From: Streptomyces graminofaciens
GTDB taxonomy: Bacteria; Actinomycetota; Actinomycetes; Streptomycetales; Streptomycetaceae
DNA: 64,000 bases
Direction of reading: 5' to 3'
Assembly: GCF_030294945.1 (NCBI RefSeq)
Contig: NZ_AP018448.1
Coordinates: 4,494,001-4,558,000, forward strand
Positions 15,657 through 26,673 of this stretch are shown here, piece after piece (position 1 is the stretch's first letter; each line of letters begins with the position of its first letter). A program made the translations under genes and the position numbers. Below the pieces are notes generated by a model that made no database searches, was not told the DNA's origin, and saw only the letters and a program-made list of their open reading frames with translations.

Positions 15657-15786
15657 TCAGCCGAAGGTCGCCTTCGCCGGCCAGAAGTCGGGCACCCGCG
15701 TCGGCGGCGATGTCCGGCGCCATCTCGTACGGCAGCCAGGTGGCGAGCGCCGCGTCCGTTCCGTGAATGACCTGCTCATGAGCCAT
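15657..15786 (-). pseudogene. Possible frameshifted gene fragment
   Basis: One minus-strand frame begins MAHEQVIHGTDAALATWLPY; another ends TRVPDFWPAKATFG with TGA at 15657-15659. Joined near 15700 they would make a plausible C-terminal fragment of about 45 residues, but I do not recognise the family. It lies downstream of thiQ. The 78 bases between it and thiQ show nothing clear. Confidence 0.25.
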
Positions 15787-15864
15787 CCGGCGGGCCCAGA
15801 ACCCGGCGGTGTGCTCCCGGCCAGGGCCTGGGGTTCCTGGGCACGCATCGCCACGAAGCGCACC

Positions 15865-16898
<1,034 letters not shown>

Positions 16899-16899
<1 letters not shown>

Positions 16900-18590
16900 C
16901 AGAACTCCCCCGTGCGATCGGTGCGCAGTCGCTCCAGCACCAGCAGCGCCACCGCGCACACCACCATCAGAATCGTCGAAAGGGCCATCGCCTGCCCGTA
17001 GTTGAGGTCACCGGGTCGACCGAGCAGCCGCGCCACGGCCACCGGCAGCGTCGGATTGTCGGGCCGCGCGATGAACACGGTCGCCCCGAACTCCCCGAGC
17101 GACACGGCGAAGGCGAACCCGGCCGCGATCAGCAGCGCCCGCCGCACCATCGGCAGATCGACCTCGCGCCACACCCGCCACGGCGACGCCCCGAGCACGG
17201 CCGCCGCCTCCCGAAGCCGCTCGTCCACGGCCCGCAGCACGGGCAGCATGGTCCTCACGACGAAGGGAACGCCCACCAGGGCCTGCGCGAGCGGCACCAG
17301 GATCCAGGACGAGCGCAGGTCCAGCGGCGGTTCGTCCAGCGCGATCAGGAACCCGAAGCCGACGGTGACCGCGGACACCCCGAGCGGCAGCATCAGCAGC
17401 GCGTCGAAGCCGCGGACGAGCCGGCCGGCCCGCCGGGTGAGAGCGGCCGCGGCGAGCCCGCCGATCAGCACGGCGATGGCGGTGGCGGCGAGCGCGTACT
17501 TCAGCGAGTTCCCGACGGCCTCGATCGGCGCGACCAGGAAGATCCCGCTGTCGGCGCTGGTCAGAGCCCTGTAGTAACCGAACCCCGGCGCGTCCAGCGA
17601 CCGCTCCACCAGCACCCCGAGCGGCAGCAGGATCAGCAGGACGACGGTGCCGAGCACGAGGGCGAGCAGCGCCCACTGCCCCGCCCCACGCGGCCGCCGC
17701 GCCGTCATGGACGCGTCCACCAGCCGCAGCGCGGTCTCCCGCCGCCGTACGGTCACGGCGTGCACGGCGAGGATCAGGCCGACGGCGACGAACTGGACGA
17801 GCGTCAGCACGGCGGCGGTCGCGAGGTCGAAGATCGCCGAGGTCTGCCGGTAGATCTCCACCTCGAGCGTGGAGAAGGTCGGCCCGCCGAGGATCTGCAC
17901 CACGCCGAAGGAGGTGAAGGTGAAGAGGAAGACCATGAGCGCGGCGGCACCGACGGCGGGCCCGAGCGCGGGCAGCGTCACCTTCCGCCAGGCGGTCATC
18001 GGCGACGCCCCGAGCATCCGCGCGGCCTCTTCCTGCCGGGGATCGAGCTGCGCCCACAGCCCGCCCACCGTCCGTACGACGACCGCGTAGTTGAAGAACA
18101 CATGCGCGAGCAGGATCGCCCACACGGTCGTGTCCAGCCGTACGCCCCACAGCTCGTCGAGCAGTCCGCCGCGCCCGACGAGCGCCAGGAAGGCCGTACC
18201 GACCACGACCGTCGGCAGGACGAACGGCACGGTGACGACCGCCCGCAGCAGCTGCTTGCCCCTGAAATCGAAGCGCGCGAAGACATACGCGCCGGGGAGC
18301 GCGATCAGCAGGGTGAGCGCGGTGGAGACGAGCGCCTGCCAGGTGGTGAACCACAGCACGTGCCGGATCCCGGAGTCCCCGAGGACATCGGCGATCCGCC
18401 CGAACTGCCAGTCCCCGTCGACGCGCAGCCCGCGCGTCACGATCGCCGCCACCGGATAGGCGAAGAACACGCCGAAGAACGCGACGGGCAGGGCCATGAG
18501 CCCGAGCCGCGCCGCGCTCCCCGTACGGGCCCGCCGCGGCGAGCCCTTGGCCCCTACTTCAGTACGAGCGAGGTCCACGACTTGACCCAC
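16899..18590 (-). CDS. thiP: Thiamine ABC transporter permease (fused two-domain)
   Basis: 563 residues forming two concatenated permease domains, about 12 membrane segments. Each half has an EAA loop for docking the ATPase: EEAARMLGASPMTAWRKV and REAAAVLGASPWRVWREV. This fused layout is typical of ThiP and ferric-iron permeases. It overlaps the end of thiB by up to 37 bases; GTG at 18590, GTG at 18578 and ATG at 18497 are all possible starts and none has a strong ribosome site, so translation is probably coupled to thiB. The riboswitch upstream favours thiamine over iron. Confidence 0.85.
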
Positions 18591-19645
18591 TGGTCACGGT
18601 TCTCGGCGATCTTCGCCGGTGCCATCGTCTCGGGATCCTTCGCCGCCGGCCCGTACTCGGTGAACTCGGCGGGCACCGAGGCGCCCTCGACCACCGGGTA
18701 CACGAACATGTTGAGCGGCATGTCCTCCTGGAACCGCTTCGAGATCAGGAAGTCGATGAGCGCCTTGCCGCCCTCGGCGTTCTTGGCGTTGCTCAGCAGC
18801 CCCGCGAACTCGATCTGCCGGAAGCAGGTGCCGGTGGCGACACCGGTCGGCGCGGTCTTCGGCCGCGGGTCGCCGTAGACGACCTCGGCGGGCGGCGAGG
18901 AGGCGTACGACACGACGAGCGGCCGGTCACCTCCGGCCTTCTTCCCGTCGGCGGACCCGGAGAACTCCTCGTAGTACGCCTGCTCCCAGCCGTCGACGAC
19001 CTTCACACCGTTGGCCTGGAGCTTCTTCCAGTAGCCCTCCCAGCCCCCGTCGCCGTACCTGGCGGCGGTACCGAGCAGGAAGCCGAGCCCGGGAGATGAC
19101 GTGGAGGCGTTCTCGGTGACGAGCAGATCCTTGTACGCGGGCTTGACGAGGTCGTCGAACGACGCCGGCGGGTCGATCTTGTGCTCGGCGAAGTACGCCT
19201 TGTCGTAGTTGACGCAGATGTCACCGGTGTCGATGGGCGTGACCCGGTGCTTGTCCTTGTCGAGTTGGTAGGCGGCGCCGACCTTGTCGAGCCCCTTCGC
19301 CTCGTACGACTGGAAGAGGCCGTTGTCGAGGGCGCGGGAGAGCAGGGTGTTGTCGACGCCGAAGAAGACATCGCCCTGCGGGTTGTCCTTGGTGAGGATC
19401 GCCTGGTTGACGGCCTGCCCGGCGTCACCGCTCTTGAGGACCTTGACCTTGTAGCCGGACTCCTTCTCGAACGCCTTCAGCACGTCCTTGGAGTAGGCGA
19501 AGGAGTCATGGCTGACGAGCGTGACGGTCTTTGAACCACCGCCGCTGCCGCTGCTCCCGTCGGAGTCGGACGACCCGCAGGCGGACAGGGTGACGAGTCC
19601 CAGGCCCACGACCACGGCCGCGAACCGTCTGTTGGTGATGCTCAC
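18554..19645 (-). CDS. thiB: Thiamine ABC transporter substrate-binding lipoprotein
   Basis: 363 residues. A lipoprotein signal ends at LSAC, followed by a Gly/Ser linker and a binding-protein fold of the thiamine/iron class: VTLVSHDSFAYSKDVLKAFE, DVFFGVDNTLLSRALDNGLF, TPIDTGDICVNYDKAYF, TENASTSSPGLGFLLGT and GWEQAYYEEFSG. GTG at 19645 has the near-perfect ribosome site AGGAGG seven bases upstream. It is first in the thiB-thiP-thiQ operon, and a TPP riboswitch plus a strong hairpin occupy its leader. A ligand other than thiamine is unlikely given that leader. Confidence 0.9.
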   Translation of the reverse strand: MSITNRRFAAVVVGLGLVTLSACGSSDSDGSSGSGGGSKTVTLVSHDSFAYSKDVLKAFEKESGYKVKVLKSGDAGQAVNQAILTKDNPQGDVFFGVDNTLLSRALDNGLFQSYEAKGLDKVGAAYQLDKDKHRVTPIDTGDICVNYDKAYFAEHKIDPPASFDDLVKPAYKDLLVTENASTSSPGLGFLLGTAARYGDGGWEGYWKKLQANGVKVVDGWEQAYYEEFSGSADGKKAGGDRPLVVSYASSPPAEVVYGDPRPKTAPTGVATGTCFRQIEFAGLLSNAKNAEGGKALIDFLISKRFQEDMPLNMFVYPVVEGASVPAEFTEYGPAAKDPETMAPAKIAENRDQWVKSWTSLVLK

Positions 19646-19679
19646 TGAATTCCTCCTGGAGTGACCAGGAAGAGACGCG

Positions 19680-19720
19680 GCCCTGCCCGGGACTCCCATG
19701 ACGGGCTCCCCGGGCAGGGC
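19680..19720 (-). terminator. 12-bp perfect hairpin in the thiB leader (riboswitch expression platform)
   Basis: GCCCTGCCCGGG (19680-19691) and CCCGGGCAGGGC (19709-19720) are exact inverted copies, lying between the TPP aptamer and the thiB start. In the minus-strand RNA it follows the aptamer by about 20 bases. It could terminate transcription or hold the ribosome site; no U-run follows it. Confidence 0.6.
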
Positions 19721-19739
19721 GCAACAGCTCGAGTGGTGA

Positions 19740-19828
19740 CCGATCTCCCTACCCAGAATGACCTGGGCCAGGTTCGGAGGGTCTGCGGCCGATGCCGCAC
19801 TCTCAGCGCTGTGGCGCTCCCCTGTCGG
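19740..19828 (-). promoter_or_regulatory. TPP (thiamine pyrophosphate) riboswitch aptamer
   Basis: Read on the minus strand, the element contains the conserved landmarks in order: GGGGAGC, GCTGAGAGTGCGG, GACCCTCCGAACCTGG, then CCAGGTCATTCTGGGTAGGGA. These are the THI-box helices and the CUGAGA pyrimidine-sensor core. It lies ~95 bases upstream of thiB and downstream of rlmN, so thiamine pyrophosphate should shut off the transporter operon. Confidence 0.92.
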
Positions 19829-19879
19829 AATATGAAGATATGCGTACGGAGGTCAGCGTACCCCGTGGCCGAATCCGTA

Positions 19880-20986
19880 CTACCTCTCGGTGGCCGCCAG
19901 CTGGCCACAGGCCCCGTCGATCTCCTGCCCCCGGGTGTCCCGAACGGTCACCGGCACTCCATGGGCGGCGATGGCCTCGACGAACGCCTTCTCGTCCTCG
20001 GGCCGGGAAGCGGTCCACTTGGACCCCGGCGTCGGGTTCAGCGGGATGAGGTTGACGTGCACGGGCTTGCCCTTGAGCAGCCGGCCGAGCCGGTCGCCGC
20101 GCCACGCCTGGTCGTTGATGTCCCGGATCAGCGCGTACTCGATGGACAGCCGCCGCCCGGACCTGGCGACGTACTCCCAGCCGGCGTCCAGCACCTCCCG
20201 CACCTGCCACCGCGTGTTGACGGGCACGAGCGTGTCGCGCAGCTCGTCGTCCGGCGCGTGCAGCGAGATGGCGAGCCGGCACTTGAAGCCCTCGTCGGCG
20301 AACCGATGGATGGCCGGCACCAGCCCGACGGTCGACACGGTGATCCCGCGCTGCGAAAGCCCCAGCCCGTCCGGCTCCGCGTCGGTGAGCCGACGGATGG
20401 CACCCACGACCCGGTTGTAGTTGGCGAGCGGCTCACCCATCCCCATGAAGACGATGTTGGAGAGCCGCGCCGGACCACCCGGGATCTCGCCGTCCCTGAG
20501 CGCCCGCATGCCGTCCACGATCTGGTGGACGATCTCGGCGGTGGACAGATTCCGGTCCAGCCCGGCCTGCCCGGTCGCACAGAACGGGCAGTTCATACCG
20601 CACCCGGCCTGGGAGCTGATGCACATGGTGACCCGGTCCGGGTACCGCATCAGCACCGACTCCACGAGCGTGCCGTCGAACAGCCGCCACAGCGTCTTGC
20701 GGGTGGTCTCCTGGTCGGTCGACAGATGCCGTACGACCGTCATCAGCTCGGGAAGCAGCGCCTCCTGGAGCTTGGTGCGCGCACCGGCGGGGATGTCGGT
20801 CCACTGCTCCGGGGCGTGCGCGTACCGCGCGAAGTAGTGCTGCGAGAGCTGCTTGGCGCGAAACGGCTTCTCGCCGATCTCCGCCACGGCTTCCTTGCGC
20901 TCGGCAGGCGTGAGATCGGCAAGGTGCCGCGGCGGCTTCTTGGCTCCGCGGGGGGCGACGAAAGTGAGTTCTCCGGGCTTGGGCAT
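19880..20986 (-). CDS. rlmN: 23S rRNA (adenine2503-C2)/tRNA methyltransferase RlmN
   Basis: 368 residues. The radical-SAM cluster motif CxxxCxxC appears as CGMNCPFC, preceded by [20 protein letters not shown] and [17 protein letters not shown] are further RlmN landmarks. A conserved C-terminal Cys sits in GACGQL. The enzyme methylates C2 of A2503 in 23S rRNA through a Cys-bound intermediate. The GTG/ATG-proximal N-terminus ([19 protein letters not shown]) has normal length. It is transcribed alone toward the riboswitch, which begins 50 bases past its stop. Confidence 0.97.
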   Translation of the reverse strand: MPKPGELTFVAPRGAKKPPRHLADLTPAERKEAVAEIGEKPFRAKQLSQHYFARYAHAPEQWTDIPAGARTKLQEALLPELMTVVRHLSTDQETTRKTLWRLFDGTLVESVLMRYPDRVTMCISSQAGCGMNCPFCATGQAGLDRNLSTAEIVHQIVDGMRALRDGEIPGGPARLSNIVFMGMGEPLANYNRVVGAIRRLTDAEPDGLGLSQRGITVSTVGLVPAIHRFADEGFKCRLAISLHAPDDELRDTLVPVNTRWQVREVLDAGWEYVARSGRRLSIEYALIRDINDQAWRGDRLGRLLKGKPVHVNLIPLNPTPGSKWTASRPEDEKAFVEAIAAHGVPVTVRDTRGQEIDGACGQLAATER

Positions 20987-21051
20987 GGTTTCTCAAGTGT
21001 CGCAGATCGTTCGGGGTGATCTGCGGCCACGGGCGTGCACCGCTGTGAGCG

Positions 21052-21501
21052 CTACGCGGCGGTGTGCTCCAGCTGGTCCTTGAGGTGTTGCTCGTTGCGC
21101 GGGAGTTCCTTGCGGATCTGGGGGCGGACGACGAGGGGTACGAGGACCTTGCCGATGCCCTTGCCCTCGAAGTCGACTTCTATGGTCACGCGGGAGCGGC
21201 GGCCGTCGTCGAGCGGGGTGATCTCGCCGTGCACATGCCCGCGAACGGGTCCGTCGACGCCCTGCATGCCCCAGACCCGCGGGGGCTCGTACTCGGTGAG
21301 CTGCATGGTCATCGGCATGTCCCGGCGGCCGAAGTGCCGGGTGATCCGCACCCGGGAGCCGACGCCGACGGGCCCGGCGTCGAGCTGCTCCGTCGAGACC
21401 GCGCTCTCCTGCCACTCGGGCAGGTGGGCGAAGTCGCTGATGTACGCCCAGACGTCCTCCGGGCGGCGGTCGATGTCGATCGATTCACGGAAGTCGGACA
21501 T
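21052..21501 (-). CDS. SRPBCC-family (polyketide cyclase-like/START) protein
   Basis: 149 residues with the helix-grip pattern of SRPBCC proteins: ESIDIDRRPEDVWAYISDF, HLPEWQESAVS, GVGSRVRITRHFG, and a C-terminal helix (VPLVVRPQIRKELPRNEQHL). Such proteins bind hydrophobic ligands; many are uncharacterised and no catalytic residue stands out. ATG at 21501 is chosen because the fold begins right there; the upstream in-frame extension lacks conservation-like character. It sits between cdsA and rlmN on the same strand. Confidence 0.85.
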   Translation of the reverse strand: MSDFRESIDIDRRPEDVWAYISDFAHLPEWQESAVSTEQLDAGPVGVGSRVRITRHFGRRDMPMTMQLTEYEPPRVWGMQGVDGPVRGHVHGEITPLDDGRRSRVTIEVDFEGKGIGKVLVPLVVRPQIRKELPRNEQHLKDQLEHTAA

Positions 21502-21586
21502 GAGGTCCGCCCCCTTCCAAGAGCGATCCCCCCTGGGAGTGGCTCTACGAGCATCGTCCCACTTGACCGCGCGGGGGACCACGGCA

Positions 21587-21620
21587 GTGAGCCCCCGCCC
21601 AGGACAGGACGGGGGCTCAC
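21587..21620 (-). terminator. Terminator hairpin after cdsA
   Basis: GTGAGCCCCCG (21587-21597) and CGGGGGCTCAC (21610-21620) are perfect 11-bp arms with a 12-base loop, starting 22 bases beyond the cdsA stop. Confidence 0.75.
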
Positions 21621-21642
21621 ACACCTCATGTACGCGCTTCGA

Positions 21643-22770
21643 TCAGCCGGAACCCACGAACAGCACCAGCAGCAGCCACACCACCGGAGCCGTGGGCAGC
21701 AGCGAGTCCAGCCGGTCCATGATCCCTCCATGGCCCGGCAGCAGGGTGCCCATGTCCTTGATGCCGAGGTCCCGCTTGATCATCGACTCGCCGAGGTCGC
21801 CCAGTGTGGCGCTGGCGGCGACGGCGAGGCCGAGGAGCAGGCCCTGCCACCAGGCGCCGTCGGCGATGACGAACTGCATGAGCAGCGCGCCCGCGACCAT
21901 GGCGAAGGCGACAGCCCCGAGCAGGCCCTCGCGGGTCTTGCCGGGGCTGATGCGCGGGGCGAGCTTGTGCGTGCCGAAGCGCCAGCCGACGGCGTACGCG
22001 CCCGTGTCGCTGACGACGGTCAGCAGCAGGAACACGAGAACCCGCTGCGGCCCGTCGTCGGCGGTGAGCATGAGCGCGACGAACGTGGCCAGGAACGGCA
22101 CGTAGAAGGCCGCGAAGACCCCTGCCGTGACGTCCTTGAGGTAGTTCTCCGGCGGTTCGGTCATCCGCCAGACCAGGACGGCGAGCGCGGTGAGCGCCAT
22201 GGCCACCCAGGCGCCCTCCGGGCCCCGTACATACCCGGCGACGACCATGGCGGCCCCGCCGACCGCGAGGGGTACGAGGGGCGCCTTGATGCCCTTGCGC
22301 TCCTGCAGCCGGGAGGTGAGCTCCCACAGGCCGACGACGACGGCGACCGCTATCACACCGACGAAAACTGCCTTGACGATGAACAGCGAGGCGACGATGA
22401 CCGCGCCGAGCCCGACGCCGACCCCTATGGCGGCGCCCAGGTCACGGCCCGCGCTCTTCTTCTGCGGGGCGGGCTGAGGGGCGTCGGGCATGGGCTCCGG
22501 CTTCTGCGACGCGGCCACGGAGGACTGCGCCGACTGGGTCTCGTCGCGGAACAGGGGGCCACCCATCCGGGCGGCCCCCCGGTCGTCATCCTGGTTCCCG
22601 CCATGCGCGGGTACGTCGGGCACGATGGGCATGGGCTGAGTCTGCATGTAGTGCGGGGCCTCAGGCGCATCGTACGCGGGACCCGACGGGGTGGCCCCCT
22701 GGACAGGTCCCCGGTCGGTCGGCGCCCAGTACCCGGCTTGTGGCGGCGCTCCCCAGGAAGAGTCGTTCAT
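21643..22770 (-). CDS. cdsA: Phosphatidate cytidylyltransferase (CDP-diglyceride synthase)
   Basis: 375 residues. About 105 hydrophilic Pro/Gln-rich residues precede eight or so membrane segments. The CDP-diglyceride synthase signature lies near the C-terminus: LGDLGESMIKRDLGIKDMG followed by LPGHGGIMDRLDS, with the metal-binding acidic residues intact. It converts phosphatidic acid and CTP to CDP-diacylglycerol for phospholipid synthesis. Its ATG overlaps the frr stop as TGATG, so it is cotranslated with ribosome recycling factor. Confidence 0.95.
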   Translation of the reverse strand: MNDSSWGAPPQAGYWAPTDRGPVQGATPSGPAYDAPEAPHYMQTQPMPIVPDVPAHGGNQDDDRGAARMGGPLFRDETQSAQSSVAASQKPEPMPDAPQPAPQKKSAGRDLGAAIGVGVGLGAVIVASLFIVKAVFVGVIAVAVVVGLWELTSRLQERKGIKAPLVPLAVGGAAMVVAGYVRGPEGAWVAMALTALAVLVWRMTEPPENYLKDVTAGVFAAFYVPFLATFVALMLTADDGPQRVLVFLLLTVVSDTGAYAVGWRFGTHKLAPRISPGKTREGLLGAVAFAMVAGALLMQFVIADGAWWQGLLLGLAVAASATLGDLGESMIKRDLGIKDMGTLLPGHGGIMDRLDSLLPTAPVVWLLLVLFVGSG

Positions 22771-23327
22771 CAGACCTCGAGGAGCTCCGCTTCCTTGTGC
22801 TTGAGCAGCTCGTCCACCTGGGCGACGTACTTCGCGGTGGTGTCGTCGAGCTCCTTCTCCGCACGGCGGCCCTCGTCCTCACCGACCTCGCCGTCCTTGA
22901 CGAGCTTGTCGATGCCGTCCTTGGCCTTGCGGCGGACGGACCGGATGGAGACCTTGGCGTCCTCGGCCTTGGTCTTGGCGACCTTGATGTAGTCGCGGCG
23001 GCGCTCCTCGGTCAGCTCGGGGAACACCACTCGGATGATGTTGCCGTCGTTGCTCGGGTTGACGCCCAGGTCGGAGTCGCGGATCGCCTGCTCGATGTTG
23101 CGCAGCGCGGTCTTGTCGAACGGGGTCACCACGGCCATGCGCGGCTCCGGCACCGAGAACGAGGCCAGCTGGTTGATCGGCGTCAGCGCGCCGTAGTAGT
23201 CGGCCACGATCTTGTTGAACATCGCCGGGTGCGCACGACCGGTGCGGATCGCGGCGAAGTCGTCCTTGGCGACCACGACGGCCTTCTCCATCTTCTCCTC
23301 GGCCTCGAGGAGGGTCTCTTCGATCAC
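22770..23327 (-). CDS. frr: Ribosome recycling factor
   Basis: 185 residues, the usual length. Landmarks: [15 protein letters not shown] near the N-terminus, [42 protein letters not shown], and [15 protein letters not shown]. It splits post-termination ribosomes together with EF-G. GTG at 23327 is chosen because GGAG lies six bases upstream; an adjacent GTG at 23330 is possible. It lies in the pyrH-frr-cdsA operon, 157 bases downstream of pyrH. Confidence 0.97.
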   Translation of the reverse strand: MIEETLLEAEEKMEKAVVVAKDDFAAIRTGRAHPAMFNKIVADYYGALTPINQLASFSVPEPRMAVVTPFDKTALRNIEQAIRDSDLGVNPSNDGNIIRVVFPELTEERRRDYIKVAKTKAEDAKVSIRSVRRKAKDGIDKLVKDGEVGEDEGRRAEKELDDTTAKYVAQVDELLKHKEAELLEV

Positions 23328-23484
23328 CACTTGCTCCTGCGTGTCTTGAGTAGGCCCGGCTGCTGTTCTTGAGTTTCGGTCGGCGGCCGGCTGCGTCGCG
23401 TCTTCTTCCTGCACGGTTCCCGACCGGCAGGACATTGTCCATCCCCCGGTCAGGCTCCGTCCCCCGGGCAGGGGAAGGTGCCGG

Positions 23485-24243
23485 TCAGGCCCGGCTTCCC
23501 TGATCACCCACGAGAGTGCCGATCTTCTCACCCTTGACGGCCCGCGCGATATTGCCCTCCTTGAGAAGCTCGAACACGAGGATCGGAAGCTTGTTGTCAC
23601 GGCAGAGCGTGATCGCGGTGGCGTCGGCGACCTTCAGTTCGCGGGTGATGACCTCGCCGTAGCCGAGGGCGTCGAACCTGACCGCGTCCGGGTTGGTCTT
23701 CGGGTCGGAGTCGTAGACCCCGTCCACACCGTTCTTGCCCATCAGCAGGGCCTCGGCGTCGATCTCCAGGGCGCGCTGGGCGGCGGTGGTGTCGGTGGAG
23801 AAGTAGGGCATGCCCATACCGGCGCCGAAGATGACCACACGGCCCTTCTCCAGGTGGCGCACGGCGCGCAGCGGGATGTACGGCTCGGCGACCTGGCCCA
23901 TGGTGATGGCGGTCTGGACGCGGCTGTCGATGCCTTCCTTCTCCAGGAAGTCCTGGAGGGCGAGGCAGTTCATGACCGTGCCGAGCATGCCCATGTAGTC
24001 GGAGCGGGCCCGGTCCATGCCGCGCTGCTGGAGTTCGGCACCGCGGAAGAAGTTGCCGCCGCCGATGACGACCGCGATCTCCGCGCCGTCACGGACGACG
24101 GCCGCGATCTCCCGGGCGATGGCGTGCACCACGTCCGGGTCGACGCCGAGGCCACCGCCCCCGGAGAACGCCTCTCCGGACAGCTTCAGCAGAAACCGGC
24201 CGCCTACTTTGCCGTCGTCGCTCTTCTGGGGCTTGGTGGTCAT
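23485..24243 (-). CDS. pyrH: Uridylate kinase
   Basis: 252 residues with the amino-acid-kinase fold: [19 protein letters not shown] (phosphate loop), [36 protein letters not shown], and GTGM-like [24 protein letters not shown], then [15 protein letters not shown]. It phosphorylates UMP to UDP. It is separated from tsf by a 194-base gap holding a strong hairpin, so its level relative to tsf may be reduced by partial termination. Confidence 0.97.
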   Translation of the reverse strand: MTTKPQKSDDGKVGGRFLLKLSGEAFSGGGGLGVDPDVVHAIAREIAAVVRDGAEIAVVIGGGNFFRGAELQQRGMDRARSDYMGMLGTVMNCLALQDFLEKEGIDSRVQTAITMGQVAEPYIPLRAVRHLEKGRVVIFGAGMGMPYFSTDTTAAQRALEIDAEALLMGKNGVDGVYDSDPKTNPDAVRFDALGYGEVITRELKVADATAITLCRDNKLPILVFELLKEGNIARAVKGEKIGTLVGDQGSRA

Positions 24244-24280
24244 GGAGATCTCGCCTCTTTACGTGTCGCACATACCAAGA

Positions 24281-24329
24281 AGGCCATTGCCGTGGGGTGG
24301 TGTTCGCAACCCGTGCGCGGCAATGGCCT
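24281..24329 (-). terminator. 12-bp perfect hairpin between tsf and pyrH
   Basis: AGGCCATTGCCG (24281-24292) and CGGCAATGGCCT (24318-24329) are exact inverted copies. On the minus strand the sequence after the hairpin begins TCTTGG, weakly T-rich. It lies midway between tsf and pyrH, so it may be a terminator or an attenuator. Confidence 0.7.
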
Positions 24330-24437
24330 CCTCGTCAGATCTGCTGTCGCCCGTCGCGCGTCACGCACGCACGTGGCGGCGTACGCGAACGACTGCGCTC
24401 GACCCTATCGGGGCCGGGCGTCCGTCGCGTAACGGAC

Positions 24438-25274
24438 TCAGATGCCGACCTTGATGCGCGTGAAGCGCTTCAGGGTGACACCGGCCTCGTCCAGGACCTT
24501 CTGGACGGACTTCTTGTTGTCCAGCGCGTACGGCTGGCCGAGCAGCGTGGCGTCCTTGAAGAAGCCGTTGAGGCGACCCTCGACGATCTTCGGCAGGGCG
24601 GCCTCGGGCTTGCCCTCGGCGCGGGTGGTCTCCTCGGCGACGCGGCGCTCGGACTCGACGACCTCGGCCGGCACGTCCTCCTTGGCGAGGTACTTCGGCG
24701 CGAAGGCGGCGATGTGCTGGGCGATGCCCTTGGCCACGTCGGCGTCGGCCTTGTCCAGCTCGACCAGGACACCGATCTGCGGGGGCAGGTCGGGCATGGT
24801 GCGGTGCATGTAGGAGAACACGAAACCGTCGGCGTACTGCGCGAAGCGGTCGAGGACGATCTTCTCACCGAGGTTGGCGTTGGCCTCGTCGACGTACGCC
24901 TGGACGGTCTTGCCGGCCTCGATCTCGGAGGCGAGCAGGGCCTCGATGTCGGCCGGGGAGGTCGCGGCGACGTGCTCGGCGATCGCGGCGGCGGCGGCCT
25001 GGAACTTCTCGCCCTTGGCGACGAAGTCCGTCTCGCACTTCAGCTCGACCAGGACACCGGAGGTGTTGTCGTCGGCGATGAGGGAGACCACGGCGCCGTT
25101 CTCGGCGGAGCGGCCCTCGCGCTTGGCGACGCCCTTCTGGCCCTTGATGCGCAGGGCCTCGACGGCCTTGTCGACGTTGCCCTCGGCCTCGTCCAGCGCC
25201 TTCTTGCAGTCCATCATGCCGGCGCCGGTGAGCTCACGGAGCTTCTTGACGTCAGCGGCGGTGTAGTTCGCCAT
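24438..25274 (-). CDS. tsf: Translation elongation factor Ts
   Basis: 278 residues, normal for the family. The N-terminal UBA-like region ([20 protein letters not shown]) and the EF-Tu-interacting core ([17 protein letters not shown]) are intact. It is the nucleotide-exchange factor for EF-Tu. ATG at 25274 matches the conserved N-terminus exactly. It follows rpsB in the classical rpsB-tsf operon, with a 12-bp hairpin in the 207-base gap. Confidence 0.98.
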   Translation of the reverse strand: MANYTAADVKKLRELTGAGMMDCKKALDEAEGNVDKAVEALRIKGQKGVAKREGRSAENGAVVSLIADDNTSGVLVELKCETDFVAKGEKFQAAAAAIAEHVAATSPADIEALLASEIEAGKTVQAYVDEANANLGEKIVLDRFAQYADGFVFSYMHRTMPDLPPQIGVLVELDKADADVAKGIAQHIAAFAPKYLAKEDVPAEVVESERRVAEETTRAEGKPEAALPKIVEGRLNGFFKDATLLGQPYALDNKKSVQKVLDEAGVTLKRFTRIKVGI

Positions 25275-25406
25275 GATCTGTGAATCTCTTCTCGGAGTTC
25301 GAAGTCTCGAAGTCGGCGTCCGCCGCCGCTCGTGGGGGCGGGCGTCCACCGAAGATCTACGGGCTACGGAGATCTACGGCCACGAAGATCTGGTGGCTGT
25401 GGATGA

Positions 25407-25439
25407 ACGGCGGGTGGCGTGCTCGGTGCCACCCGCCGT
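25407..25439 (-). terminator. 12-bp perfect hairpin between rpsB and tsf
   Basis: ACGGCGGGTGGC (25407-25418) and GCCACCCGCCGT (25428-25439) pair perfectly with a 9-base loop, 43 bases past the rpsB stop. No T-run follows. It resembles the attenuator position known between rpsB and tsf in other bacteria. Confidence 0.7.
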
Positions 25440-25481
25440 CATCTCAGCCTTACGACCGTGAAGGCCGGGCGACCGTGAAGG

Positions 25482-26399
25482 TCAGGCCTGCTCGGCGTCC
25501 GCGGCCGGCGCCTCGGCGGCGGGGGCCTCAGCAGCGGGGGCCTCTTCGGCCGGAGCCTCGGCAGCGGCCTCAGCGGGAGCCTCGGCGGCAGCCGGAGCCT
25601 CGGCGGCCGGCGCCTCGTCGGCCTTCTTGTCGCCCTCGAGCAGGTCGCGCTCCCACGCGGCCAGCGGCTCGCCCGCGGCCTTGTCACCCTTGCCCTCGGT
25701 GGCGACACGGGAGCGGGAGATGAGGCCCTCGGCGACCGCGTCCGCGATCACACGGGTGAGCAGCGTGACGGAGCGGATCGCGTCGTCGTTGCCGGGGATC
25801 TTGTAGTCGACCTCGTCGGGGTCGCAGTTGGTGTCGAGGATGGCGACGACCGGGATGTTGAGCTTCCGGGCCTCACCGACCGCGATGTGCTCCTTCTTGG
25901 TGTCCACGATCCAGACGGCGCTGGGCACCTTCTGCATCTCGCGGATACCACCGAGGGTCTTCTCCAGCTTGGCCTTCTCGCGCGAGAGCACGAGAAGCTC
26001 CTTCTTGGTCAGACCGGACGCGGCGACGTCCTCGAAGTCGATCTGCTCGAGCTCCTTGAGGCGCTGCAGACGCTTGTAGACGGTCGAGAAGTTGGTGAGC
26101 ATGCCGCCCAGCCAGCGCTGGTTGACGTAGGGCATGCCGACGCGGGTGGCCTGCTCGGCGATGGCCTCCTGCGCCTGCTTCTTCGTGCCGACGAACATGA
26201 CCGTGCCGCCGTGGGCGACGGTCTCCTTGACGAACTCGTAGGCGCGGTCGATGTACGACAGCGACTGGAGCAGGTCGATGATGTAGATGCCGTTGCGCTC
26301 CGTGAAGATGAAGCGCTTCATCTTCGGGTTCCAGCGACGGGTCTGGTGACCGAAGTGGACGCCGCTCTCCAGCAGCTCCCGCATCGTGACGACGGCCAT
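25482..26399 (-). CDS. rpsB: Small ribosomal subunit protein uS2 (S2)
   Basis: 305 residues. The N-terminus ([20 protein letters not shown]) and the body ([34 protein letters not shown]) are unmistakable S2. The C-terminus has an Ala/Glu/Pro-rich tail of about 45 residues beyond the usual end, a repeat-like acidic extension common in actinomycetes and probably disordered. ATG at 26399 follows AAGGAGA by 6 bases. It is divergent from an M23 peptidase gene. Confidence 0.98.
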   Translation of the reverse strand: MAVVTMRELLESGVHFGHQTRRWNPKMKRFIFTERNGIYIIDLLQSLSYIDRAYEFVKETVAHGGTVMFVGTKKQAQEAIAEQATRVGMPYVNQRWLGGMLTNFSTVYKRLQRLKELEQIDFEDVAASGLTKKELLVLSREKAKLEKTLGGIREMQKVPSAVWIVDTKKEHIAVGEARKLNIPVVAILDTNCDPDEVDYKIPGNDDAIRSVTLLTRVIADAVAEGLISRSRVATEGKGDKAAGEPLAAWERDLLEGDKKADEAPAAEAPAAAEAPAEAAAEAPAEEAPAAEAPAAEAPAADAEQA

Positions 26400-26673
26400 G
26401 GCCGTTCTCCTTGAATTTCTCGGTTGTGCCGCGAGAACCGGACGGCTCCCGCGCCTGACGCCCGCGTTTGCGCCGTTGCCACGAAGGACCGAGGGGCGCT
26501 GATACGGACCACAGACGGGCCTCGTACCGGGGCGTGCGAAGTCGACCCGGTGACCCGGATCGCCACCAGAAGTGTACGGGACCCAGGAGGCCCCGGGTGA
26601 CGCCGATATCCACAACCGGCGGGTACTCCACAGATCCCGGCCATGATCGCCCTGTTCGCGGCACGGTTCTCCC

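Noticed and set aside
26600..26650. DnaA-like TATCCACA in the rpsB/M23 gap
   Set aside because: A single imperfect box without a partner; likely chance.
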